Origin: Glandiceps talaboti
Taxonomy: Eukaryota; Hemichordata; Enteropneusta; Spengelidae
Direction: 5' to 3'
Assembly (NCBI RefSeq): GCF_964340395.1
Contig: NC_135549.1
Span: forward strand, 12,766,842-12,830,841
Length of the DNA: 64,000 nt
Shown: piece after piece, positions 1-10,767 of the stretch
Numbering within the stretch: the first letter of the stretch is position 1
Layout: every line of letters begins with the position of its first letter
Program-made: the position numbers and the translations under genes
Notes under the pieces: model-generated
Database searches by the model: none
What the model was told of the DNA's origin: nothing
The model's input: the letters and a program-made list of their open reading frames with translations, nothing else

Positions 1-2196
1 CCCTCTTTAGTTCTATATTACCTGTGTATATGATTTAAAAGAAAGTGTCTAAAAATGTACTGTGAAGTATGTACATGTACTTGCATGCTGTATGTTACTT
101 GTATACATGACACTGCCAGAAATACTACGTACATTTTGAAAGTCTAAATCGATAACTTTACAGGTGGTAATCAAGTTATGTTGTGAACCACCAATCAAAT
201 TACAGCTCAGTAATTCTATATACATAATAAAATATATAATTACAGTCAAATGAGCAACCACAACTTCTCATGTGTCTCTCAACATCAAGATCATGTGTAG
301 ACCTCAAACTCAATGATGATTGTTCATACATGTACTAGGATAGGCGTATATGGACAACATCACATCTTAACAAATTTGATTAAGAAGATAAACAAGAAAC
401 CATAGGAATCATTTGGTTAAAAAAAAAAAACCAAGTAAATGAGAGTTAGGAAATACTTCATTGTGTAAACTGATAAATGTTTGATGTGAGGTTGAGGCAG
501 GAAATGATTGTATGTTCACCGAAGTTCATGTGATGTCACGCAATACGATTCGAATGACCTGTGATATTTTGTAATATTAGAGTTTCAAAAACAAAGCATT
601 TGGAATGTATTAAATGACAGTTTATAATTCCCTTGACAAACAGTTCCCATTAACATATATTTATATACTTCCTGAAGGTTATGTGGTCATCCAATGAAAA
701 ATGTGCTGAATATTTACTACGGTTACCATTTGGACTTGTAAAGACTTGGTGAATGGTTGTCGTATATCATTGATGATTACAGATTTTAAATATACATAAG
801 TGATCACCTAATGATACATATACTGGGGCAAAAATTGATTTCTTCTTATTCATGGTAAATAAACTGATTGGCACAACTACTTACAACTTAATATCAGTTT
901 AAAAATATACACAATGGTAGAGAGAATATCAAATATTGATAACATTTTAAGTGCTGACCACATTTTATTTGTTGAAATAAAATAAACAAAGCATACAATT
1001 TAACATCTACATTTGTACTGTAATGTGTCACTGTGTATGCATGCCTCTCTATAGTAAATACTAAATTGTAACAGATTATCAACTGGTCATGCTAAGATTT
1101 TTGACACAGATTCTTGTTTCATGTAGGCATGCAAACACCCCAATTATTACTAATTGCCTGTCTGTAAGGTCTGCCAGTAAGATCTACTGTATAAACAAAG
1201 ACCTTAAAATTCACACATGACACACAGTACAGGAGACCATGCTGTCACAACTGGCTATGTTTGGGGTTATGAGGATAATAATACCCACAGGTTTTTTCAA
1301 AACATTGTATTTCTTTGTACTCACAGTGTGTTGTCTGATCTTATTAAAAAACCCAATTATCTTTCCCAACAAATATTATTTTTGTATTATGTATCTCATC
1401 TAAAACATATATGTGATTAATTAAGTTCCACATATTGACCCCTTGGTTGGTTGTTACATGACACACTGGATGTAAATTAGTCCTGCTTGCAAACACAGTA
1501 AGTTACTCAGGTCTCCATTCTGACAATGTCCCTTGCCTTCTAACTAAGGGACATTATTAGAATCCAAGTCCCAACTTCCTCCATCTGCAAGCAGGACTTG
1601 ATGTAACCATAAAGTGATCTATCTACATGTACAACAACAACATAAGCAAAGTATCACTATAAATAGTCTTTGATAAATATCTCCTGATTCCCTGTTCACT
1701 AATACGTATATGTACATGTATCACCAGCATATTATAACATTTTCAACTAATCTACCCTGAGATATACAAGCACACTTATTCATTTCATATTGGGAGGCAA
1801 TATATTGTCCTCGGATACAGTAACTACATATAATAGGCAGTACATGTAATTTATCAAAGGACATCCTGACAGTATACTGTACATTTTAGGTCTTTTACAT
1901 CAGTATAACAAAACAAGTAACTACTGATGAATGATGGACACTGCAGAAGAACAGGGCTTAGCTACATGTATTCTACATTTCACGAATGTTGGTGCAAAAG
2001 GAATCAAATTCAATCGACATTGAACTTAATCATATTTGTGTTATCACTGATAGCTTGTTTTCCCCAGGTTTAAGTGCTGAAACCTTGAAATACTCATATT
2101 TACTCTGGATTGTTTTTTGTATCTGTATCTTTTCCTATGTTATGGGAAATTTAAATGGCCTGAAATAAAGATAATTTCAATAATAATTGAACTCAC
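1..2196 (-). other. Part of SLMAP intron 1
   Basis: No exon-like ORF with splice signals is seen on either strand. The stretch is AT-rich and holds one foldback element (1476-1599). It is called intron because the SLMAP donor at 2196/2195 opens into it and the rest of the FHA domain is not found here. Confidence 0.6.
1476..1599. mobile_element. Foldback MITE-like element, 124 bp
   Basis: The two ends are inverted copies (AGTCCTGCTTGCA at the left, TGCAAGCAGGACT at the right), and the inner parts also pair (ACAATGTCCCTT against AAGGGACATT). The element is flanked by the direct repeat GATGTAA at 1469-1475 and 1600-1606, a likely target-site duplication. A second copy, interrupted by a SINE, lies at 17823-18301, and a fragment of the same end sits near 51745. 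Confidence 0.7.
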
Positions 2197-2385
2197 CTTG
2201 CTCCCTTCATACCACAGCAGGGCATGGTTCCTGGATAGGACTTTACAATCAAATATTGCATTGTTCGAAGCGGGTTTACATCGTGCCACTGACCGCCCGA
2301 CTTTGACGGGCTCATTCAGAGGCACTCGACGTTCTTGAAATGGATGCGAATTCGGACGACAGGTAAATACAGCCACGGCGGTCAT
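2197..2385 (-). CDS. SLMAP: SLMAP first coding exon (FHA domain start), gene continues off the left edge
   Basis: Sixty-three codons begin at the ATG at 2385 and end at a clean donor (AAG|GTGAGT, intron from 2196 downward). The peptide matches the start of sarcolemmal membrane-associated protein as I remember the vertebrate protein: a short lead, then [11 protein letters not shown], then the FHA phosphopeptide-binding signature with GRSVAR and LSRNHA. In known SLMAP the FHA domain binds phosphorylated MST1/2 within the STRIPAK phosphatase complex, and the C-terminus is a coiled coil with a tail anchor. Here only the first half of the FHA domain is present; the rest of the gene must lie at lower coordinates beyond position 1. 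Exon length is an exact multiple of three, so the intron is phase 0. Identification is by motif recall and strong. Confidence 0.87.
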
Positions 2386-2814
2386 TTTGAATCCACGGGT
2401 AAACCAAAAATTCTACTATAACTTTTGTTTTGTAATCATGGACTAGCACGTCGACAGGTGATGAATAAAACTGTCTCACGTGGATACATTAGATATAAAC
2501 GAAGCCGGTTATCCACTTACTTTGTGAACTGGGCAACAAGATTACTACACGTGATTGCGGAAGTAATCAAGTGAAACAAACAAAACGTACGCCCTCGGTA
2601 AACTTTGAAACGATACTTTTTCAGAAATCAAGTGTCAACAAGTAACACAACAGTAAGCACGATCGCTGCCTCTTTTATGCCGGTTTTCCAAAGACAATTT
2701 ATGTTACAAGTAAACTGGTATTCTTCTTTTACATTCCGCTGTTCTTATATGAGATGAATCTGCAATATCCATGAAATTATTAGACAAGTTTCTTGTCAAC
2801 TTAATTTCGTGCAT

Positions 2815-2826
2815 TCCGCCATCTTG
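2815..2826 (-). promoter_or_regulatory. YY1-like motif upstream of SLMAP
   Basis: Read on the minus strand this is CAAGATGGCGGA, close to the consensus AAnATGGCGGC. It lies about 430 bp upstream of the SLMAP start codon, where metazoan housekeeping promoters often carry such a site. Motif match only. Confidence 0.4.
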
Positions 2827-3052
2827 AATTTTACACTCTACGACTAAAGGACGAATCAGTGCCCCGGATCAATACTCTATCGTCACAACACGTTACCGAA
2901 GCAAGGTCCACCTAGACTGACATACAGTTGGTATATAGGTTCCGACTGTCTTAAGAATTGTGACAGACGCTGAAATTATCTTTCCAAAGACTTTACCAAG
3001 TATTGATAAAAAAGAAACCTTGTGCTATGCTCAGCTGACTCAAAACACTACA

Positions 3053-3063
3053 GCCGCCATCTT
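3053..3063 (-). promoter_or_regulatory. Second YY1-like motif upstream of SLMAP
   Basis: On the minus strand this reads AAGATGGCGGC, an exact match to the YY1 consensus core. It is about 670 bp upstream of the SLMAP ATG and in the same orientation as the first motif. Two copies in one promoter region make a chance match less likely. Confidence 0.42.
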
Positions 3064-3769
3064 TTTAGTACTTATCCGCCTCGCTTTCAACTTTAGGAGC
3101 AAAATAATACTGAGGGCGCTGTAACATTGGACGTGTACGGGAAAGATGGAGCTAATCGGTGTGTGTGATGCGCCAGTCAGATAGGGTCCTGACCCAACCA
3201 ATGGATGTGTAATCATGTGTTGGTTTGGAGTGAAAACAGAGAAACCAAGGTATTCATCTGAAATACATATCTTGTCCTGAAACAGTCAGTCCTTTGCATG
3301 GACTTGTCGACTGGTACCCAGAGCCTACAACTACAAATGTAGTAACTACCACAAATCATCAAATTCAAGCGATGTAAAACATTACACAGCTGGGTCATAA
3401 CTTCACAAATCAAGTGCTCAATATGTCAAGTCTGTGGGACCTTGATAGCTTATTTGTTTTGTTATCAGAAATGTCCAGTGAATGTCGTCCCGGGTTTAGT
3501 GCCAATGTTACACGTACATTGGATTTGTATAACAGTTGTCTGGAAATCTACCTCATTCATAGAATGGAGATTTACATGTCAACATCAAAGTTTCACTGCA
3601 TACATGCATTATTCATGGTTTTAAATATTTTGTATCAGGGATGTTATATCATAACCCTTCCTTGGAATATGTCGTCTATTATAAATCCAAACGTCCTCGT
3701 TTTACTTGGAGGAGTGTATATGTATTCGATCAGGTTCAAAGGTTACATCCAGTATATTGCACAATGCAG

Positions 3770-4340
3770 ATATGTGACGAGTGTGAAGCTACCATCATAT
3801 TCATATTCATATTCATTTTCAAAAGTTGACCCCTAAGCTCAATCTCAATATGATGATGGCTTCACACGTTCATCATCAGATTCGAAGTCTTCCGAATGGG
3901 TACGAATGCGAGTTCGGCAAATCACATAAAACCGTCATTGGCAGGTTGAAATCATGCGATTGTGATTACTTTTCACTTGAATTGCATGGATTTGCATGCT
4001 CCCTTTTTATTTTTGCCAGAGTATCCAATTTGCTCCATGAATTACTGTTGTCATGGACCATTATTTTTTAACAGCAGCAAGTTCGAATCTGTTGATGACA
4101 GTCCGGTTGTTGGTGATTTCTCTACTCACATCGACGAGCGAGCAAGCATAGTTGAGATCATGGAAAGGTAAATATATCAGTCGAGTTGATTTCTTACATT
4201 AGCTTTCATAAGATCAGTTGTTACTTGGCGAAAACATTCGTGGTCTAAGGCTTTCGTCACGATCGAGGTCTCATCACGGAAAGTAGTTGTACTTACAATA
4301 CGGGTTGCAATACTCCCATGATCTTTGTTTTTGTTTACAA
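3770..4340 (+). repeat. Left arm of a large, nearly identical inverted repeat
   Basis: This segment reappears in reverse complement at 9283-9856. The central 450 bp differ at only a few positions by eye; similarity fades at both ends. An ORF in each arm is preserved almost exactly, and both arms carry the same splice-donor-like junction (GGAAAG|GTAAAT). It looks like a recent inverted segmental duplication. Confidence 0.85.
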
Positions 4341-5856
4341 CTTACAAGCAAATATTACATCATGTAGTGGTTGATGTACTAATACTATACTTGTAATTGT
4401 TCAGTTCCCCTCAGACCAGTGTTTTGGCCGTAACTAATAGTTACTATTAGGACTAACCTATATGAAAGGAGCCAGCTGGTCCTTCATGTAATTATCTGAA
4501 CATACCTACAACTTGAAAAGTATTGTATTTTGAAAATGTATGTTGATTCACAGACAGTGGAGCACTGTCTATGGTTGATTGTTGCTCTACATCATCATGT
4601 TACCCTTAAAGTTCAACATACGCGATGACCACTTAACAGTATTGTTGTGTGTACATCTACGATCATAAAGTTACATTGTAATGATTCCATTTTGTAACCG
4701 CAAACAACATAAACATGATTTCTTCTTTTTGGTGCTACATTAGCTGGTGAAAACCCAATGATAAGAACAATGCTACAACTCAAACTGAACTTCCTGTTTT
4801 TGTATCTGCTCACATGAATGAATTATTTTCATTCATAGCATAGAATGATTTTGATAAATTAATCAAAAAGATTTTAACACATAGATAATACCTCTGAACT
4901 GTTCGACTGTAATTCTTGTATGCTTTGGAATCTAACTCATCACGAAGCAGTTTCATAGCACACATTTGCACTTTTTCACATTTTTCAATCACTTGACTGA
5001 AGTATTAGAATGACAGAAGAATACCATGAAATCCACATCATATGATAAACATACAAATTATTACATTATACAAGATTTCTGATACTAATGTGGCTATTGT
5101 ATTGGTGTACCGTTATTTTATACATACTTTGAAAAAAGTTTTACATTTCAAATATCATTATCCTTATTTTTGTAGAATCACTCAATGGCATGTTCTAAAC
5201 AAAACTCTATGTACATATTTAATCAATAATCATCTGATAGCGTTTCATGCTGAAATATATTATAAGGAACAACTACCCTGAATAACCTGATAATGAGAAA
5301 GGAATTTCATGTACATTTTTATTATATGTCACATATGTTGGACCACCCCATTATGCATTGTTTTGTTCAGTTTCCATAACAAGTTCAACTTCTAGGCTTC
5401 AAAATATTTATGTATACTAGTACATTGACAGATATCACTAAGTCATCAATAAGTGAGAAAGAGGGAGAGGCAAGAGAGTGGAGGGGCAAGGGGAGATATA
5501 TTAAAGGGAGGGAGGGGAGACAGACAGAGAAACAAGTGCTTACAGTGAAGTTACACTCTATGTAATTTCTCAACCAAAGAAACATTGTAATGTTTATTTA
5601 TTACTACAAAGTTGTTCTAAAATCATGTCACATTCAGTTACATAGAAGTAAAGTAGTTCTGGAGGAGTGTGTCCTCAACAAAGACTTGTATTTTTTCCCA
5701 TTAACCAGTCAAAATTATAGACAAACACTGTATGTGCAAAAAAGCAGAATTTGGTTTTATTAAGGATTGGTTTCATTGAATTAATAGATGTCATATTTTC
5801 TTGCCTTTTTCAGGAATCAAGATGTACCAGAGTTACTGGTTGTGCAAGATGGTTGA
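4075..5856 (+). CDS. Possible 3' end of an unidentified gene (two exons)
   Basis: An exon-like ORF ends at a donor after 4167 (GGAAAG|GTAAAT) in phase 2. A strong acceptor (CCTTTTTCAG) precedes 5814, and joining the two gives an in-frame tail reading ...IVEIMERNQDVPELLVVQDG, then TGA at 5854-5856. A polyadenylation signal AATAAA follows at 6539. The left boundary is uncertain: acceptor-like sites occur at 4019 and 4074, and I used the second. I do not recognise the protein. The first of these exons lies inside the left arm of the inverted repeat, so its mirror copy near 9457-9555 may be a partial duplicate. Phase agreement, acceptor quality and the downstream AATAAA are the only support. Confidence 0.35.
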
Positions 5857-6023
5857 TTTGTAAAAGTGTGAGTGCAGCGAGCCAGACTAAAGCTATTAAC
5901 TAGGGTAGCAGTAAATTATAATTTATTATTGCAGATATAGGTCATAAATAATAGGACATTGATGTAAGTCTATGCTCACAGTAGGCTCATGTTTCTGATG
6001 GGAAGGATTGAGAGAGCTAGCGA

Positions 6024-6024
<1 letters not shown>

Positions 6025-6053
<29 letters not shown>
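6025..6053. repeat. Poly-G run of 29
   Basis: An uninterrupted G homopolymer in an otherwise AT-rich region, within the supposed 3' UTR of the plus-strand gene. Shorter G runs occur near 11803, 18485 and 22680. Confidence 0.9.
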
Positions 6054-6054
<1 letters not shown>

Positions 6055-6538
6055 TCCCGCAGTCATTTGTACAGACTTCCAATGTCTCTACACTAGCTTA
6101 GTTCCAGGATTATGATCCACATGACAAAAACACCACTGGAATCATTGACTCATGTAATCTAGCAAATGTAAGAACAACACTTTTGTTTTTTAGTCAGTCT
6201 CTCTTTGTCCGCTGAAATCTTGCTTTTCGCAGTAAGATGTCCATGTTTCTGCTAATTTCAGTACAATATATGCTCAAATTGCCAAATGATATACCATACA
6301 CATGTACATACTGTATATAATGGCAAGATACATTTCAGGAAACATTGTAGCCATGTATATTTTTGTAATAATGTTATTGTTGTTAAGTTAGCCAATATAA
6401 GTCATGTAATGTCAATACAATGCAAGTATTGACAAGTATCGAGCTGGTCTTACTTTTATCATTGTATTTTTAAATCATTTGTTATATATTTTATTGTGAA
6501 GCGGTTTGTTATTGTTTTGATGGAAGTCGCTATAGAAA

Positions 6539-6544
6539 AATAAA
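6539..6544 (+). terminator. Polyadenylation signal AATAAA
   Basis: AATAAA followed by an AT-rich stretch lies about 680 bp after the TGA at 5854-5856. It would end the transcript of the putative plus-strand gene. Confidence 0.35.
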
Positions 6545-6559
6545 GTATTATTATTATTA

Positions 6560-8700
6560 TTATTGCTTATTTTAAATAACACCAAGTGATGCTTAAGATT
6601 TTTTAAATATTTTTTTTTAAAACTTTAAAATTAATATCAGTTGTGTATTGCAACTTATTTTGTTAAGAAATAAATTTTCGAAAATGAATATTGTATTGCT
6701 TGTATTTCTGTTTTGTGGGTTTGTGATCAGTATTAACCTCCAATGGGCGACACTCAAGAGAGTTAAATCACAATTGGTTCCCTCCATCTGTCTTTCTATG
6801 CATGCACTGTCATTTCTCAGTCTTTGCACAAAGTTAACACATTATATGGGACAGATGCACATCAATTAATTTCATGACAAAGTAGTGGTCATCTGATAAA
6901 ATAAATAAATAAATAAATAAAACTCACATCTGGGCTCTCAGAAAACTGTTGTTGCCACTCTTGATTCTCTTATGCAAACTCACTGGAGACGGTGGGCCCA
7001 CAAATATTTTAGTCGTAATTAAAGTAAGTGTACATATGTGATTAGGGAACAGGGAACTCAATGATCACATGACCCTTTTGATTCAAGCTGAAGGTCATAG
7101 TGGAACTTCAAGGCCATCATAATTTGTTTTGCACTTTCTCGAAACTTCCCTGAAACATTTTTGAATACTGAAATATGACTGGTAAAGCTGAAAATCAGTC
7201 TGTAAAAAGCCAAATGTACATACATTTAGAGAAATGTGAAAACAGCATTCATTTTGCATATGAAGTTGTTTTGTAGCAATAATCTGTTACCAAGACAACT
7301 GATGTCAATATTCCAAATTACACCAAAATATTAGTACATGTATACTGGATATTTGAGAATCCAAAAGTGATATAAGCATGGCAAAATATTTTGAATGCAA
7401 GTACCTCTCTGTGTGTATATGACTTATAAAACAAAGTTGCCAGAATGTTTAGATATTTGGTTTGGATTGTACAGGGTATTGTACTGAGTGTGTACAGACT
7501 GGAGAAATCATGTTTAGGTGATCCACTTGTTTGTTCTGGTTCTCAGTACCCAACCAACCCAAATTTTCAGTTCCCACATCAAAATAAAAAAAAAATACTT
7601 TTGTTTTCTCCCACCCTTAATATTTTGTGGAACAGCAAGAATAAACAAGAATCTTGACTTGTTGATGCCATTTACATGTACATGGGGTGGTGGTGGCAAC
7701 ATTTGTTCACAAAGAGCATTTCTTTCATGGCGGACAGTATGAAAGCAGGGGGCTGAAATTGGGAATGGGCTTGTTACCAGGAATCCCATAAAAGTAAGAT
7801 AGAGAGGAGGAAAAGGAGAGCCTGAGAAACATGAAAAAGATGATTTTTTATTCTTTATCTTTTTTAAAAATTGACTTACCGGCCCATAGTTGGCATGAAA
7901 AAGTTATGAAACACAAAAAATAGGGCCACACTTGTATCAAAAAGAGTGATTTACCATGAAACCAGCCAATGCAAGGTCATCCAGTATGATATTACATCAC
8001 TCAAGTCAAGGTCTACACACACCTCATGTAAGGTACAATACAAAACTATAGTGCCATTGCCTGACTGGTGAAACGTGTGTTGGTTGTTGGCGAGGATTTT
8101 ATTTAGGTTTTCTAGTTTGGAAATGTTCATACCTATACTCATGATGATCTGATAATACTGAAGCACTTAAAATTTTAAAAATGTGATATTTTATCAAAAA
8201 AGTTCAATTTGAGGAGTACTGGGCAAATTAATCTTAAACTTGACGGAAAATTTTGTAGGTGTGTCCAGGTGAAGAATCATTCAAGCCAATAACACCTTAA
8301 AAGCCTAAAATGGTATTTCTTGTCAAGAGGCTAAAACTACATAACTAAATGCGTACATGTAATTACATTAAAATTTTGTCAGAATGTTAGGGAGCAATCT
8401 AGATGAAGAAAACTGTTGATGAAACGAATACAAAATTGTTTATATACTATTTCTGAGATCTTATAAAAAAAATGTGCAACTTCAAAACTACCTGGCAGAT
8501 ATACATATTCAATTGAACATCCTGTTCTGATAATAACTTGAATTTCAATATCAGTTATACACAATGTCATTGACACTATTTTTGTAAATTGTTGTTTCCT
8601 ATTTTTCCCCAAGTGTGTACATTTAAAATTAAAGAGTGGCCATTTTCACTAGTATTTGTCACAGAATCATACTGATAAATCCAAATTAGTTAATTAGTGT
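6560..8700. other. Inverted-repeat spacer, no recognisable gene
   Basis: AT-rich sequence with a short AAAT microsatellite near 6901-6920. The ORFs here have no domain signature and no consistent splice signals. Confidence 0.4.
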
Positions 8701-8811
8701 GGCTTTTATTTATACATTAACAGTAAACATATCTATGGTATTTGTTGATATTTTGCAGTCTTGTTGTGTTCAGAAATAAACTTCCAGATCCACTATACAT
8801 GCAATTATCCT

Positions 8812-8861
8812 TTAATGACTTTCTATTCCTTTTCCAAAACTTACTCCATACTTGTCTGGGT
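8812..8861 (-). CDS. Possible terminal coding exon on the minus strand
   Basis: Read on the minus strand, an acceptor (CTTTTCAG) at 8863/8862 is followed by an open stretch ending PDKYGVSFGKGIESH and TAA at 8814-8812, then AATAAA (plus coordinates 8705-8710) about 100 bp later. The combination of pyrimidine-rich acceptor, short clean tail and poly(A) signal resembles a last exon. No upstream exon of matching phase was identified, and the protein is not recognised. Confidence 0.2.
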
Positions 8862-9282
8862 CTGAAAAGTAAAAGAAAATTTATTGACATCAACATCACA
8901 TGAATGGATACAATAGAAGAAAGTATATCACAACTATTTTGTAGAGTATACAGATATATGGGTAGTAATACACCCTCTGTTTCTGTAATTGGTATAAAAG
9001 ACATATAATCTCCGTTACACTGTAATGATTGGTTGCCATGATGGTGTTATTTGGCGTAGTGTAGTTCGTAATACTATACAGTATCTGTATAGTACCTGCC
9101 ACGACTCACCATAGAGAGTTATTAGGGTTAGAAACAACATGCAACAGTTGGCATCCAGACTAGGTTTGGCAATGCTTACTTAGGGATCAGAGGGTTGCTT
9201 TAGTATAGATCAATTCCTAATGATTACAACTTGTCCTGGCAAATACCGCTGACCTGAACTGAACAAGTACACGACGTAGTAT

Positions 9283-9856
9283 TTGTAAACAAAAACAAGT
9301 ACATGTGCAAATGGGAGTATCGTATGCACAACTACTTTCCGTGATGAGACCTCGATCGAGACGAAAGGCTTGGACCATGTGCACGAATGTTTTCGCCAAG
9401 TAACAACTGATCTTATGAAAGCTAATGTAAGAAATCAACTCGACTGATATATTTACCTTTCCATGATTTCAACTATGCTTGCTCGCTCGTCGATGTGAGT
9501 AGAGAAATCACCAACAACCGGACTGTCATCAACAGATTCGAACTTGCTGCTGTTAAAAAATAATGGTCCATGACAACAGTAATTCATGGAGCAAATTGGA
9601 TACTCTGGCAAAAATAACAAGGGAGCATGCAAATCCATGCAATTCAAGTGAAAAGTAATCACAATCGCATGATTTCAACCTGCCAATGACGGTTTTATGT
9701 GATTTGCCGAACTCGCATTCGTACCCATTCGGAAGACTTCGAATCTGATGATGAACGTGTGAAGCCATCATCATATTGAGATTGAGCTTAGGGGTCAACT
9801 TTTGAAAGTGAATATGAATATGAATATGATGGTAGCTTCACACTCGTAGATATGTG
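9283..9856 (-). repeat. Right arm of the large inverted repeat
   Basis: This is the reverse complement of 3770-4340 with a few substitutions: a T to G that changes Phe to Val in the longer ORF, and G to A just before the donor. Its donor-like site is at 9456/9455. The spacer between arms is about 4.9 kb. No transposase-like ORF is seen in the spacer. Confidence 0.85.
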
Positions 9857-10249
9857 CCTTGATTTCCTATAGCTTTTGGGGTATGGTAGACAAGTTTTCT
9901 AATATTTTGAAGTGACTTAACACTTGTAGAGTTAGGGTTATTAAACATATCAATCATACTTCAACCATTAACATATTTTTATGAATATAAAATTACAAAA
10001 ATGGCTAGTCCATTGTTTTATCAGTTTCCTTTCTCTTTTTTTTTTTTTTTTTTTTTTCAAAAAAATTTTTGTGCTGGGAATTCCTCCCAGTGATTTTCTG
10101 TTATGCAGACAAATACACACAAACAAACAAACACAAATGCTACATTCAGGTTTGGGACTACGTGACAGGGCTATGTAGCACGCTCTATATCACGTTGCTG
10201 TGGAACTGTCAAGGCTTTCCCAGTCAGTCCACAGGCTATCCCAGAGTCA

Positions 10250-10507
10250 CCCAGGCCCGGCAAACATAGCACCTGCGGGCTCCGTGTGAGTAATCGTCCC
10301 CGACTTTTCGAGTCATTACTCCAGGACTCCCCCCAAATTCGCACTCGTCTTGTGAGTGAGACACGGCTGAGTGATACAGCCTACCCATCGAGTCTGTAGA
10401 ACACTCACCCTGGGTTTGGGTCGGTCACAGAAAATCCCCTGTTTCCAGTGGGATTCAAACCTGTGACCTCCCAACTGCTAATCCTGTGTGCTAACCACTA
10501 CGCTACA
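10250..10507 (-). mobile_element. tRNA-derived SINE, minus orientation
   Basis: On the minus strand the element begins with a tRNA-like A box (GCGTAGTGGTTAGC) and about 40 bp later a B box (GGTTTGAATCC at 10461-10451), the RNA polymerase III internal promoter pair. GC content is higher than in the flanks. It belongs to a different family from the SINEs at 17892, 38311 and 54131, which share another body and tail. The 3' boundary is approximate. Confidence 0.65.
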
Positions 10508-10767
10508 GTTTCCTTTCTCAACTTCCTTCTCAGTTTACCTTTTCTGTCAGATAGACAATTATCATAATTTTCAAGAACAAGTCTGCTTGCCATCACCAAA
10601 TTTATGTTGTGTGTGATGCAGACAATTTTTCTTTTTTTGAAGATGTCGTAACATTCTGAAACTCATTTTTTGCTCAAAATTTATCCATTGTAGCAAAGTG
10701 ATGAATGAAATGTTTTATGGTTTCTCTTTTAAAAAGAGTGCTACAAGGATACCAGGCAACCATTTGA

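Larger units (their letters stand above)
2386..3769. other. SLMAP upstream region
   Basis: This is the presumed SLMAP promoter and first 5' UTR region on the minus strand. It contains two YY1-like motifs (2815-2826 and 3053-3063), relatively higher GC near the start codon, and no convincing coding exon. The ORFs at 3414-3836 lie in several frames without splice support and I treat them as chance. Confidence 0.4.

Noticed and set aside
2341-2365. Plus-strand ATG with donor-like CAG|GTAAAT inside the SLMAP exon
   Set aside because: It is antisense to a well-supported exon and has no plus-strand partner exon.
3414-3836. 140-aa plus-strand ORF
   Set aside because: Several frames are open at once, no domain is visible, and no splice sites fit. 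Probably chance in AT-rich DNA.
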